A stretch of 64,000 nt of DNA from Rhizobium leguminosarum bv. trifolii WSM1325 (lineage in GTDB: Bacteria > Pseudomonadota > Alphaproteobacteria > Rhizobiales > Rhizobiaceae). Location of the stretch: contig CP001625.1 of assembly GCA_000023185.1 (NCBI GenBank), positions 434,001 to 498,000 on the forward strand, read 5' to 3'. Position 1 is the first letter of the stretch, and every line of letters starts with the position of its first letter. Shown in pieces: positions 7,581 through 16,966 of this stretch. A program made the translations under genes and the position numbers. A model generated the notes under the pieces. It was given only the letters and a program-made list of their open reading frames with translations, did not search any database and was not told where the DNA came from.

Positions 7581-8025
7581 CTTTCACCTCTGTTCGGGCA
7601 AGCGCATACTTCGTTTCATTCGACCATGCAATCGTTGCGAAAGATATAGGGTTTCGTCAAGTTGTGCCCAAGACCGACCTGCACACTATGGCCGGAAACG
7701 ATTACCGGAATGATGTCGACATTGCGGAGACCTACCGGCGGGCTCTCATGCGCGGGGAAAGCCGGATCCAAACGCGTTCCCTGTCAGCGAACTTCTGGCT
7801 CTGTCCTGCACGATTCTCAAAGGAGGGAATATCTTCGTCTCGCGCCACTGGAGCAAAAAGTTCACACATTGCTCTTGAAGAGATCCGAGCGCCAGACCCA
7901 TCATGTCATCGTGTGCGGCGTAAAACCGATTTATCGAACCCAGCGGTCTAACCATCTCGTCCTTCAGGAAGACCAGCCCGAATTGTAAACGGCTCATCGT
8001 CTGCGGCCATTCGGCCCCCAATGCT
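7581..8025. other. 445-bp stretch without recognisable gene
   Basis: Frames exist on both strands (7574-7951 plus, 7746-8021 minus) but none has a recognised domain, a convincing ribosome site or a relative elsewhere in the window. I see nothing I can support. Confidence 0.4.
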
Positions 8026-8187
8026 TCAGTTCGTGATTTGGGATAGCCGTTCGAGTTCGGCGTCCATTAGCTTTCGGATTTCTTCAGGAGACTGATCGAC
8101 AAAAACCAGTCTGGCGTTCTCTCTGAGCAAGAATAATCCCGTCTGATGCCCGCGCGTAATCGTGCCGTCGCTCAACTTCGCGAACAT
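8026..8187 (-). pseudogene. 53-aa small protein, internally deleted paralogue of the 43.1-kb gene
   Basis: Start at 8187 after TTTGGAGG. Reads MFAKLSDGTITR then HQT.LFLLRE and SPEEIRKLMDAELERLS. The 83-aa protein at 43111-43362 has the same beginning and end, with 16 extra residues between TITR and HQT. Here 48 bp are missing in frame, and the C-terminal tail is shorter. May still be translated. Confidence 0.5.
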
Positions 8188-8413
8188 CCTATCCTCCAAA
8201 GGTGGCAACCCCGAACCGCAGCAAAAAATCTAGGGGCGGTTCCAAACACATCCAGCATGTCTCCTTGGTCGGTGCGCCTCAAAAGGAACTCTTGGCGGGC
8301 CGGTTTGGGAGTTGGCGCGCGGGGACGACGCGGGATTATGCTTGCGGTGCGGGAGGGCTCGATGTTTGGTCCTCGGGCGACTGCTCAAAACGTATGATGA
8401 TGGCGATTTCCGT

Positions 8414-9131
8414 TTAGGTGGACGGGCAGGGTCGACGGCTGCGCAAGTTCTCTATCAGCCGGTCGTATTCCTGCTCCGGCACACCATAGCAGCCGCCGGC
8501 GATTTCAATCAGCATGTCGCGGTTCAGGATGCGGACGTTGCCGCGTGTCGATTTGATGGCGTGCATGCCTTCGAGAATGTGCAGCTCATCGGTGACGCCC
8601 GCCCGCCTGACGCCTAGCATCAGCGCTAGGAATTCGTGCGTCAGCGCCAGATCATTGCCATCGAGGCGGTCGTGGCACATGAGCAGCCAGCGGGCCAGCC
8701 GCTGATGCATGTTGAATTTTGCCGCTGCCAGTGCGGTGTGGGCAAGCTGCAGCTCGCAGGTATGCACATAGCGCAGCAGCAACTGCCGCACCTCAACGTG
8801 TTCAAGGATCGGAAGAAAATTCTCGGTGGCCACCTGGAGCCCGTGGCCCGGCACCTGCATGAAGACACTGTTCGGGGTTCGGTCGACGCCGAGGAGGACA
8901 GGGTAGCCGGCGATGCCCTCGCGTCCGATGTGGCGGATTTCAACGCTTTTGCCGTCGGCGCTTTCCGCAACCATTGAGGCGAGGCCGCTTTCAAGAAAAC
9001 AGACATGCTCGATCGGCTTGTGGGGCCGGAAGATCGATGGGTTCCAGTATCGGCGCCAGAAGGTCGAAGGCATCCTCCGGAAACCGGCGCAGCAATCTGT
9101 TCACAATCCTGCTCTGCCTGATGAATGTCAT
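8414..9131 (-). pseudogene. Crp/Fnr family regulator (copy 2), frameshifted
   Basis: From the ATG at 9131 the frame reads NRLLRRFPEDAFDLLAPILE as in copy 1, but about 20 bp are missing near 9025 compared with 3621-4388, so the frame is lost. After the lesion a second frame gives the rest of the sensor and winged-helix domains without damage. A start at 9073 in that second frame would give 219 aa but has no ribosome site. Probably inactive, or a shortened regulator. Confidence 0.65.
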
Positions 9132-9244
9132 GATTTCACCACATGTTGAGTAGTCAACGAGGAGCTACCGCAATCGTTTCGGGGATCTCACGCTCTGTCC
9201 GTTTCTGACAATTGGGAGGGCTTTTCAGCCTGCGCCAGGGCTAA

Positions 9245-9475
9245 TCAACTGAGGACCGAAGAGAAGGGAACGATTGCCACCAACGTGCCGTCTTCCGTCA
9301 TGATCTCGAATACGTCTCCGTCTGCGGAACGGCCGGCACAGATCCGCTCCGCCACGATTTCGCGGGCGGCGGCAATTGCTTCCTCGCGTGCCTGTTCAGG
9401 TGTGGCCAGGTCGATACCCTCCACGTCTTCCTCGAAGACATCGTTCCTGCGGACGTGGAAAAAATACTTCGGCAT
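9245..9475 (-). CDS. DUF6894 family small protein (copy 2)
   Basis: 76 aa, MPKYFFHVRRNDVFEEDVEG, closely related to 4503-4739. The start is chosen at the family start, with GGAGCGAACC-like spacing upstream. The EcfG-type promoter 27 bp upstream is also conserved. Confidence 0.8.
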   Translation of the reverse strand: MPKYFFHVRRNDVFEEDVEGIDLATPEQAREEAIAAAREIVAERICAGRSADGDVFEIMTEDGTLVAIVPFSSVLS

Positions 9476-9501
9476 GGTTCGCTCCATCAAGAGAACCGCC
9501 C

Positions 9502-9526
9502 AACCTCTTGATAGCAAAGTTGTTCC
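9502..9526 (-). promoter_or_regulatory. EcfG-type promoter of DUF6894 gene (copy 2)
   Basis: GGAAC (9526-9522), 16 bases, GGTT (9505-9502), minus strand. Confidence 0.6.
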
Positions 9527-9565
9527 TCAATCAACCTCACTCAAAAGCTAGCCGCAAAATCTCAT

Positions 9566-9593
9566 GAAAAGAGCCCCGCGCAAAAGGCGGGGC
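9566..9593 (-). terminator. intrinsic terminator of leftward RNA (copy 2)
   Basis: Minus strand GCCCCGC, CTTTTGC, GCGGGGC, then TCTTTTC. Confidence 0.75.
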
Positions 9594-9849
9594 TAATTGA
9601 AGTTTACAGGAGAGGACCACGCGAAGGAAACGAAGCGTAGCCCGCTCGTCTTACTCTCGGCGGCGGCGCTTGTTCCTTTACCGGTGGGAATTAAATCAGG
9701 AGGCCGCGCAGAGCGTTACCGAAGGCGTTGAGTGAGAGGAAACACCAAAAAACCTTGCCTCTGCGCGGCCAATCCCCTGAGAGGGGTAGATCGCTGAGAG
9801 TGCAAAGGGCGTTGTGCAAGGGAACATGGCTTCCCCTCCCGCGATCCGA
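9566..9849 (-). ncRNA. candidate EcfG-controlled structured RNA (copy 2)
   Basis: Second copy of the 4843-5129 unit. The long inverted repeat GGCCGCGCAGAG/CTCTGCGCGGCC, the CCCCT/AGGGG hairpin, the promoter and the terminator are kept while linker bases differ. In this copy the short frame from 9827 ends after about 43 codons. Conservation of pairing rather than reading frame is the reason for calling RNA. Confidence 0.55.
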
Positions 9850-9855
9850 CACCCT

Positions 9856-9881
9856 AACTGCGTGCGTGCGATAGCGGTTCC
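9856..9881 (-). promoter_or_regulatory. EcfG-type promoter of leftward RNA (copy 2)
   Basis: GGAAC (9881-9877), 17 bases, AGTT (9859-9856), minus strand. Confidence 0.6.
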
Positions 9882-10046
9882 TGTGCGGTTCCGCACCAAT
9901 CGTTAGAGCAGCGTATCGGGCTGACTTGACCGAGGATCGGGGCAACCGTGCGCAATCGCACTAATGGTTGGCCTTGGGAGGTTAATGCACTACGGTTTTC
10001 CTTATCGCGATCCGAGCGAGCTGTTGCGAGGCTCAAGGAGGAAGAT

Positions 10047-10295
10047 ATGGCGAACTTCAATCTCTCACACAAGATAGATGACGTGGACGTGCTTTCGGAT
10101 GCCGTTCGGACCTGGTATCGGTATAATCACGCCGCGCCAACGGAACAATCAATGCAGCTGCTTTGCAGCGCGGCGGTCGACCTCTATAATCAAGGACACA
10201 GGACGAGCGAGGAACTTGTCACGCTGCTGATCGTGAAGTTTGATAGCCTTCATTCGCTGAAGGTAAACTCGCCGTCGTCCGCGTCTCATCATTGA
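10047..10295 (+). CDS. 82-aa conserved small protein (copy 2)
   Basis: MANFNLSHKIDDVDVLSDAV, with CAAGGAGGAAGAT upstream. Same length and ending (SSASHH) as copy 1 at 5291-5539. Function unknown. Confidence 0.7.
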   Translation: MANFNLSHKIDDVDVLSDAVRTWYRYNHAAPTEQSMQLLCSAAVDLYNQGHRTSEELVTLLIVKFDSLHSLKVNSPSSASHH

Positions 10296-10955
10296 CAGTG
10301 ATATCGGCTATGACTGCGGAACACCGGCATCCGTCGACCGCGCCGCTGAATACAACGCGCAGGCCCTTGAGGCAGCCACGATGGTAAAGTGGTTTACCTC
10401 GTCGACGCTGGAGACATCACCCATACCAACATCGCTGAAGCTTCCCCGGACGAGGCACTATCGATCTATGATCTGAAACTCCATGTCCTAAGCTCCGGTG
10501 ACGGCTTCAACCTCGAGACCCGTCGGCCGGACCACGAGACCGCCGCAGTCTCTCTTGAAAAAGGGTCTTAACGCTGTGCGGCGGCCTGCCCAGTCTGCGA
10601 CGGCGAATTAAAACGTTGGATCCGGCCCGACCGTCGTTCGCAAGTTCCTTTGCCGACCCAGCGGCCCTCCCGAACGACGTTTTGATGCTTGCCTGACCAA
10701 GGTACCGAAGGCTCGAGGCAGGGGCCATCCATGGCGGTTACCCTCGCAACCAGCAAGACGAACAACGGCTCGAGCTCGCACGTCGGAAGCGGTTCGGATC
10801 CCGAAGGCAGGCAAACTGTCAGTGATCAAACTAGCGCGCTCCGTTCAAGCTGATCGATCACCAAATCGGCTGTCGAATTCGATGTTCCAAAACAGCGGTA
10901 GAGGGCACAATAGGGCCTCTTCTGTTCTACGTGCTCGTGAGGTTGGATGACGCTG
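10296..10955. other. 660-bp stretch, one weak frame
   Basis: The first 40 bp still resemble the sequence after copy 1. A GTG frame at 10389-10571 (60 aa, VYLVDAGDITHTNIAEASPD) has sensible codon use but no ribosome site and no known family. Nothing else seen. Confidence 0.3.
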
Positions 10956-11339
10956 TCATTTGCTGGCGGTTTCAAACATCATCAGCACGATGGCAAATAC
11001 GCAGAGTAGGCAGACTGACCAGGTGAACGCCGAATTCAAAAACAGCAGGGCCAGCTTTCTCATGTGACCGTGAACGTAGTCCTCGATGATGGTCCTCATC
11101 CCGATCTCCATGTGAATGGCGCTCAGGATAACGAAGGCAAGCAGGGGCGGGCCTACCCAAAAACTTCCAACGGAAAGGACGAGAAAATCGCGGTCGCGAC
11201 CGAACAAGTATATCCCAAGGCCCACGATGTAAGGCGTCAGCACACCGATTGCGATGCCGGAAGCCTGCTTCAAAACATAGGCCTTCGTTCCACCGTGCGC
11301 CGATCCCAGGCCACGAACTCGTCCCAGCGGTGTTGTCAT
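10956..11339 (-). CDS. sdhD: succinate dehydrogenase membrane anchor subunit SdhD, orphan copy
   Basis: 127 aa with three membrane helices; GVLTPYIVGLGIYLF and HMEIGMRTIIEDYVHG match alphaproteobacterial SdhD, which anchors complex II and helps bind heme b and quinone. Start at 11339 (TTGGAG upstream) rather than the longer frame. No sdhC, sdhA or sdhB is near, so it is a stray second copy or a diverged subunit for another complex. Confidence 0.75.
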   Translation of the reverse strand: MTTPLGRVRGLGSAHGGTKAYVLKQASGIAIGVLTPYIVGLGIYLFGRDRDFLVLSVGSFWVGPPLLAFVILSAIHMEIGMRTIIEDYVHGHMRKLALLFLNSAFTWSVCLLCVFAIVLMMFETASK

Positions 11340-11894
11340 GACTACTCCAAACCTAGGCTCCGCCGCATAATGAAGCCATTCTTCCGTGCAGCCGGTCAAC
11401 CTTACTGACGGCTTCGTACGAAAAGCGACAAAGCCGCATGTCCGATTTGACATTGCAGATATTCGGGGGAGGCCCATGGACGAAGTACGCGGTATGGCGG
11501 AGGGGCATATTCATGCCGTTTCCGTTTTCGATCGCGGGTCACGGGCAATGCTTAGTAGCAGTTTCTGCTTTCAGGCTGCTCGAGTGGTGCTCATCACCCG
11601 TAGGGACAGAGGCCGGCGAACCCGCGGGCGCCTGTCATCTATCAGAGCTGCTCCGTCTGCGCACCGTTATTGGCTTTGCCGGACCCAGCATTGGTTTCTG
11701 TCCAAGCGCTGCCTTCATTGGGATGGGATTGAATTCGCCTTCTCCATCCAAGGAGGAACCCTGCGACCACTGGCCGCCGACGGGATCGCTGCCATCAGCC
11801 TGAATAGCTGAATCCCTGCTGTTTTAGCTCCGCCATGGAGAATGATTGACCACATCAGAAAACCCGAATTTCTGATTGGAGTGGAATAGCGCCC
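11340..11894. other. 555-bp stretch without recognisable gene
   Basis: Only overlapping unconvincing frames. I see no promoter, hairpin or family match that I can support. Confidence 0.4.
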
Positions 11895-12359
11895 TTGTAT
11901 GGGAGAGGATCGAGTTCGTTGGCCGGCGGGGCAGAGACCCGCTTCCAGTTCCGCCGGATATTCAACGAGGCGAACCGCCTGCGAGGCGACACGTCGGAAA
12001 ACCTCATCGCATTGCTCGAATCTCGCCTCGACGCGATCGTGTACCGCGCGAAATTCGCACCGACCCCGTTCGCAGCGCGTCAGTTCATCAACCATGGCCA
12101 CGTCATTGTCAATGGCATGAGAGTGAACATCAGCTCCTATCGTTGCAAAGCGGGAGACGTCATTGAGGTGAGGCCAAAATCCAAGCAGTTGGCCGTGGTA
12201 CTGGAATCCGTCGGGCTCGCCGAGCGTGATGTGCCTGACTATATAGCGGCTGATCACAATAAGATGACGGCAACATTTTCTCGCGTGCCCGCGCTGGCCG
12301 ATGTGCCCTTCGCGGTTATCATGGAGCCGCAGTTGGTGGTCGAGTTCTATTCCAGATAA
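11895..12359 (+). pseudogene. rpsD: N-terminally truncated ribosomal protein S4 copy
   Basis: From about 11930 the frame matches alphaproteobacterial S4 from near residue 70 to the end ([59 protein letters not shown]). The first third of S4, including the 16S-binding N-terminal domain, is missing and the preceding codons are unrelated. The S4 RNA-binding domain is intact and only moderately diverged. Probably a dead paralogue; a retained RNA-binding protein is possible. Confidence 0.7.
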
Positions 12360-12520
12360 AGCATTTTCTGGGGCTCGGCTTTCGGAGGCGCCGCCGAGCG
12401 AGTACTTCGTCCTTGCAGAAAAGACGCAGGTCATTCGCTTATCGTCGCAGGTGCCCGGGGCATGCCTCGGCTGTCAACGCCTGCAAGCCGGAGATCAGCC
12501 CTCACCCACCGACCTTTGAG

Positions 12521-13000
12521 TCACAAATCCCAATACTGCAACGAACCTTCTGGATTTTGCCGCCATATATCAAGACGTTGGCGCCGTACCGGAGGGTTTT
12601 CAATAGCGTCGAGGAGGCGGAGCGCAGCCTGGCGTCCCGCTTCCCACCTCATGTCGTGAGACCGGCGGGAAAAGTCGAAGGTTTTCAGTCCGACTTCTTC
12701 TGATTGAATACCATACGCGACGTGTATGACCGTGATTGGAGGCCCGTCGCGCGCGCCGCCAAGCAATGTTTTCAGCTCCCTCAACGCACGCCTGCTCTGG
12801 CTTCCGAACAGCACGTCGGTCGCCCGGCGTACCGTTTCGTCCAGTGAAGGTCGCGAGGCGATTGAAGCCAATGTCGAACAACCTCCGCTTCGCGAGATGA
12901 TGAATCCGGGCGAGAAGTGAACCGAACGTTTTGATGGCAGCCTCATGCGAAAGTGGCCCCAAAGGGCACTTTGCATCGCGTTGTCCACCCGCCGCCGAAA
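12521..13000 (-). pseudogene. C-terminal relic of a patatin-like phospholipase (DUF3734)
   Basis: The frame reads SRRALRELKTLLG, PPITVIHVAYGIQSEEVGLK, TFDFSRRSHDMRWEAGR and LDAIENPP, the C-terminal DUF3734 part of patatin-like phospholipases. The catalytic GXSXG domain is absent and upstream frames are broken. Confidence 0.5.
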
Positions 13001-13170
13001 ATCGTCGACAATACTTTTACCGATTGCACCCTGAAACCGTCCAAGCAGAAGCACTCTCGGCCGCCATGATATCTCACCGTGCTTGCAGAGAATTGTGCGC
13101 TTTCTGACCCAGCGCCAAAAAAGTCGTCACCCTGCTATTTTGCACCAATAAGATAGGCGGGATAGGGGAC

Positions 13171-14568
13171 ATGACGCTTCAGAAGCAACATACGCGAGTC
13201 GATCCAGCCGACTTGGGTGGCGAGATCTATCGGCATATTATCGAAAGCGCCACCGAGTACGCCGTGATCGCGACCGCCCTCGATGGCACCATCACCACAT
13301 GGAGTGCCGGCGCCAGCAATCTTCTTGGCTACACGGCGGAGGAAGCGGTAGGACAAAACCTCGCCATGATTTTTTCGTTCGAGGATCAGTTGCAGGGCGT
13401 TTTCCATGCGGAAATTCGCGGTGCCACGCAAAATGGCCGTGCCGACGACAATCGCTGGCATATTCGCAGGGATGGCAGCCGCTTTTGGGCGTCCGGCCTT
13501 CTTATGCCTCTAAGGGACGACAATCAGGTCACGGTTGGCTTTGTCAAGATTTTGCGTGATCGCACTCAGTTCCTCGAACAGGACGAAACCGTGCGCTCCA
13601 GCGAGGAGCGGCTGCAACTGATTCTGGAGAGCGCAACTGACTACGCGATCTTCACCCTCGACGATGAAGGCGCCCTGTTGACCTGGAATGCCGGCGCGCA
13701 CCGCATTCTGGGCTACGAGCGTGATGAGATCATCGGGCGGGACGCCCGGATCCTGTTCACGCCTGAGGAACGACAGGCAGGCGCGCTCGAATGGGAAATG
13801 GAAACTGCAAACAAGGAAGGCCGAGGCGAAAACGAACGCTTCCACGTTCGCAAGGACGGCTCCCGGTTCTGGGGCAGCGGCTTGACGATGCCGCTCAAGG
13901 CGCGGCACGACAAGATCGGCTATCTCAAGATCATGCGGGATGACACCGAACGGCATCTCGCCGAGGAACATCAGCAGGTGATGATGCGGGAAATGAGCCA
14001 TCGCGTAAAGAACAGCCTGATGCTGGTAACCGCAATGCTTTCCATGCAAGCCAGGGCAACCGATATTCCTGATGTCAGGCGGGTTTTGACGGATGCGGAA
14101 ACCCGGGTGGCGACCATTGCAGCCGTCCATGACCATTTGTGGCGGCAGCCTGATCTCGAGACCATCGACCTAGCCGCGTTTCTTAAGGATCTTTGTAGCC
14201 GTCTAGCGCAAACATCTATCCGGCACACACTCTCTTTTGAAGGCACTCCCTGCCGGATAGACACTGACCGCGCCATCCAGGCAGCCCTTCTTGTCAACGA
14301 GCTTGTGACGAACGCGATCAAGCATGCCTACCCATCAGGAGGCGGCAGAGTTGCCGTCTCGATCAACGCCATCGACGCCGTGATCTCCCTCACCGTTTCG
14401 GATGAGGGCGTCGGATTGCCAGACGACTTCGATCCGCACGAAAGCTCAGGAAGGAGCCTTGGAATGAGGGTCGTCAAAGGGTTGGTAAGACAGCTCCAGG
14501 CAGAGTTTATCGTAACGCGAACTGAGCCAGGAACTGCGTTGATCACGAAAATTCCGTTGAGTTCGTGA
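13171..14568 (+). CDS. PAS-PAS sensor histidine kinase, HisKA_2 type
   Basis: 465 aa, no membrane helix, so cytosolic. Two PAS domains (about 20-130 and 145-265; each with GY..EE.IG and the KDGSRFWGSG type ending), a HisKA_2 dimerisation box with the phospho-His at H277 in MSHRVKNSL, and an HATPase domain (about 365-465; NELVTNAIKHAYP, DEGVGLPDD, GMRVVKGL). Kinases of this type feed the PhyR/NepR/EcfG stress cascade in alphaproteobacteria; that link is an inference supported by the EcfG promoters nearby. No receiver gene adjoins it. Confidence 0.85.
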   Translation: MTLQKQHTRVDPADLGGEIYRHIIESATEYAVIATALDGTITTWSAGASNLLGYTAEEAVGQNLAMIFSFEDQLQGVFHAEIRGATQNGRADDNRWHIRRDGSRFWASGLLMPLRDDNQVTVGFVKILRDRTQFLEQDETVRSSEERLQLILESATDYAIFTLDDEGALLTWNAGAHRILGYERDEIIGRDARILFTPEERQAGALEWEMETANKEGRGENERFHVRKDGSRFWGSGLTMPLKARHDKIGYLKIMRDDTERHLAEEHQQVMMREMSHRVKNSLMLVTAMLSMQARATDIPDVRRVLTDAETRVATIAAVHDHLWRQPDLETIDLAAFLKDLCSRLAQTSIRHTLSFEGTPCRIDTDRAIQAALLVNELVTNAIKHAYPSGGGRVAVSINAIDAVISLTVSDEGVGLPDDFDPHESSGRSLGMRVVKGLVRQLQAEFIVTRTEPGTALITKIPLSS

Positions 14569-14623
14569 CACTTCCGAAGGCGATCCGGGGGGCTTTCTGC
14601 CAAAAATATTTACATGAAGAAAC

Positions 14624-14640
14624 GGGAGCCGGAGCTCCCG
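14624..14640. terminator. hairpin between convergent genes
   Basis: CGGGAGC/GAGCTCCCG palindrome between the kinase (ends 14568) and the DUF378 gene (ends 14645). Suits a bidirectional terminator, but U-runs are poor. Confidence 0.35.
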
Positions 14641-14644
14641 TCGA

Positions 14645-14881
14645 TCAGATGTGTCTTGTAGAACTTTCAGCCGCAACTTCGCCGACGGAAAGCGCCCTGA
14701 AGAACGGCACAAGTTGATAGAGTGCCGACAAACCGACGAGAACGTAGACAATGGTGGCGAGCGCGCTGTCACGACCAGCGAATATCGTGGCGACAAGGTC
14801 GAAATCGGCAAGGCCGACAAGAAGCCATTTGATGCCGCCGACAATGATCAAAAGCAATGTGATGAGGTTGATCGCTTTCAC
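14645..14881 (-). CDS. DUF378 family small membrane protein
   Basis: 78 aa from a GTG at 14881 preceded by AAAGGAGATCTCTC; the longer ATG frame would place the ribosome site inside the gene. Two membrane helices (LITLLLIIVGGIKWLLVG and ATIVYVLVGLSALYQL), the DUF378 layout. Function unknown. Last gene of a leftward unit starting with the KGG gene at 15453. Confidence 0.8.
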   Translation of the reverse strand: MKAINLITLLLIIVGGIKWLLVGLADFDLVATIFAGRDSALATIVYVLVGLSALYQLVPFFRALSVGEVAAESSTRHI

Positions 14882-14950
14882 GAGAGATCTCCTTTGCAAT
14901 ACGGTTTGTGTGGAGGTTTCAACAAGGGCATCCGCCCTTCTGTCACGGGT

Positions 14951-15184
14951 TCATCCTGCCGAGCGCTTTGGCCGCTTATCTTGTTGGGCGAGTTCCCTGT
15001 CGACGATTTGTTCGGATCCTTCCGCCGGGTCTTCACTTGCAGACGCTTCGGTGCGATCGGCGGATTGCTCATCAGCCTCGTTTATCCCTGCCTTGTGCCA
15101 ATGATCGAGATCGCGCCCTTCGGGGCGACCCTCTTTCTCCCACAAGGCGTATGCTTTTGCGTGTCTGTCCGTTTCATCGCTCAT
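14951..15184 (-). CDS. DUF2934 family small hydrophilic protein
   Basis: 77 aa, MSDETDRHAKAYALWEKEGR, with the DUF2934 core AYALWEKEGRPEGRDLDHW near the N-terminus and an acidic, disordered tail. Start at 15184 with GGAGGG upstream. Second gene of the KGG-DUF2934-DUF378 unit. DUF2934 proteins are common in rhizobial stress regulons. Confidence 0.8.
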   Translation of the reverse strand: MSDETDRHAKAYALWEKEGRPEGRDLDHWHKAGINEADEQSADRTEASASEDPAEGSEQIVDRELAQQDKRPKRSAG

Positions 15185-15252
15185 GTTTTTTTCCCTCCAG
15201 AAATTAGCCTGTGAGGGAAGGCGATGGCGCCTTCCCCGATCGCCATGTTCAG

Positions 15253-15453
15253 TCAACGGTTGTTGCCGCCGCTGGACGACTGGCCGCCCTTCTTGCCGGC
15301 TTCAGATGCACGCTCGGGGTCGTTCGCGAAGTTTCCGCCCGACGCCTGGCCGCCCTTGCTGGCAATGTCGCGCTGTTTGTCATCGTCCATGGACGCGAAG
15401 CCGCGCTTGGACGTGTCACCACCCGACTGATTTCCGTTCTGAGAGTTTGGCAT
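15253..15453 (-). CDS. KGG-motif general stress protein
   Basis: 66 aa, glycine-rich and hydrophilic, with two KGG repeats (ASKGGQASGG and AGKKGGQSSSGG) and the GFASMDDDKQRDIAS segment typical of GsiB/con-10-like stress proteins. GAGGAGAAAATT precedes the ATG. An EcfG-type promoter lies 45 bp upstream. A hairpin at 15214-15234 separates it from the next gene. Confidence 0.85.
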   Translation of the reverse strand: MPNSQNGNQSGGDTSKRGFASMDDDKQRDIASKGGQASGGNFANDPERASEAGKKGGQSSSGGNNR

Positions 15454-15497
15454 AATTTTCTCCTCTATTGTGCTGGCCCATTCCAGCACGGAGAAGC

Positions 15498-15522
15498 AAC
15501 TTTGCTCTGCCAAAACAGTTCC
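15498..15522 (-). promoter_or_regulatory. EcfG-type promoter of KGG operon
   Basis: GGAAC (15522-15518), 16 bases, AGTT (15501-15498), minus strand, 45 bp before the KGG start. Confidence 0.65.
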
Positions 15523-15638
15523 TCGACCGTCAGAAACCGCACAATTCCGTATCACCGTTCCAGGGTCGAGCAGCGTCGTGTCGCGAGCCTCCGGTATTCA
15601 GATCGCGACCAGCGCCACTGTGCGCTTCCGCAACGACC

Positions 15639-15663
15639 GGAACCAACGTCCCTCAGGGTGGTT
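15639..15663 (+). promoter_or_regulatory. EcfG-type promoter before the 15.75-kb gene and SDR
   Basis: GGAAC (15639-15643), 16 bases, GGTT (15660-15663). Confidence 0.5.
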
Positions 15664-15750
15664 TGCAGAAATTCACAATCGCCCATCAGAAGGCACATGG
15701 AGGGATAGGCATGCGATTGATGGCGACGATACTCTACGGGTTTGACGATC

Positions 15751-15987
15751 ATGTCGTCAGCAACGTTTGATGCCAAAGCCCTTAGAGAAGCCTGTCGGAG
15801 CTTCGAAGCCAAGTATGGCATCGAGGCATTCCTCGATGCGATGGCCGAAATCATGCAGGACCGCGTTGGTGGCCACGGCCTGACCATCGACTTCTTTGAC
15901 GACGAAATTGGAGATCAATATGGAGAACGAGGCGAAGGCCGTGGTGATCACCGGAGCGTCAAGCGGGATCGGGCAGGCCACCGCTGA
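15751..15987 (+). CDS. small hypothetical protein overlapping SDR start
   Basis: Up to 78 aa, MSSATFDAKALREACRSFEA, helical and acidic to about residue 52 (DFFDDEIGDQ), after which the frame overlaps the SDR gene by 68 bp and looks unnatural. No family recognised. An EcfG-type promoter lies upstream; ribosome site weak. Confidence 0.4.
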   Translation: MSSATFDAKALREACRSFEAKYGIEAFLDAMAEIMQDRVGGHGLTIDFFDDEIGDQYGERGEGRGDHRSVKRDRAGHR

Positions 15988-16906
15988 GGCCTTCGCACGT
16001 CAGGGCGCCAAGCTCGTGATTGCCGCGCGGAATGCGGCCGCACTTCAGTCTGTGGCAAACACGTGCCGCGAGCTGGGTGCCGACGTCCTCGTCGTGCCGA
16101 CCGATGTGACCGATGCCGATCAGGTCAAGGCACTCGCCAAGGCGGCGCTGAGCTTCGGCGCGATCGATGTCTGGGTCAGCAATGTCGGCGTCGGCGCGGT
16201 TGGCAAATTCCAGGACACACCGATCGAAGCGCACGATCAGGTGGTCCGCGCCAATCTCATCGGCCATATGAACGATGCTCACGCCGTCCTGCCGATTTTC
16301 CTGAAGCAAGATCGCGGCATATTCATCAACATGATCTCGCTCGGCGGATTCGCGGCGGCGCCCTATGCCACGGCTTATAGCGCCAGCAAATTCGGGCTGA
16401 AGGGATTTTCGGAAGCGCTGAGGGGCGAACTGGCGGATCATCCGAACATCCATATCTGCGATATCTACCCGGCATTTATTGATACGCCGGGGATCAGCCA
16501 TGGGGCCAACTATACCGGCCGCCAACTTTCGGCTCCGCCACCGGTTTACGACGCGCGCAAGGTCGCCGACGCTGTCGTGAGGGTGTCCCGGCATCCAAAG
16601 GCGACAACGACAGTGGGTGCAACGGCAGAGCTGATACGCTTTGGACATTTCTTTGCGCCTAGCTTGAGCGCGCGGTTCATGAACTGGTTCATGACGACTT
16701 ACTTCAAGCTTGCGGACACGACGCCGATTACCGATGGCAATCTCTACGCTCCTTCATCTCGGCCCGGCGGCATTGATGGCGGATTACGTTCCGGCAGGCA
16801 GCGCGTGGCGCTAGGTGCGGTGGCTGCCACCGCGGCCATAGCGCTCGGTCTCTTCACATTGGCAAACGCATACAGCCGCAACAGGCATCGCAACCAATGG
16901 AGATAG
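15920..16906 (+). CDS. short-chain dehydrogenase/reductase with C-terminal membrane helix
   Basis: 328 aa. Classical SDR: NAD(P) loop ITGASSGIGQA (residues about 11-21), catalytic Tyr/Lys in TAYSASKFGLKGFSEA, and a C-terminal extension beyond the usual 250 aa ending in one hydrophobic segment (VAATAAIALGLFTLANAY) and a basic tail, so it is likely anchored to the inner membrane. Start at 15920 with TTGGAGATCAAT. Followed 60 bp later by a DUF4336 gene. Substrate unknown. Confidence 0.85.
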   Translation: MENEAKAVVITGASSGIGQATAEAFARQGAKLVIAARNAAALQSVANTCRELGADVLVVPTDVTDADQVKALAKAALSFGAIDVWVSNVGVGAVGKFQDTPIEAHDQVVRANLIGHMNDAHAVLPIFLKQDRGIFINMISLGGFAAAPYATAYSASKFGLKGFSEALRGELADHPNIHICDIYPAFIDTPGISHGANYTGRQLSAPPPVYDARKVADAVVRVSRHPKATTTVGATAELIRFGHFFAPSLSARFMNWFMTTYFKLADTTPITDGNLYAPSSRPGGIDGGLRSGRQRVALGAVAATAAIALGLFTLANAYSRNRHRNQWR

Positions 16907-16966
16907 AGAATGACGCGCGCTCAATAAACGCAGATCCCACTGGTCTCTCTCAGCCCGGATAATCGC

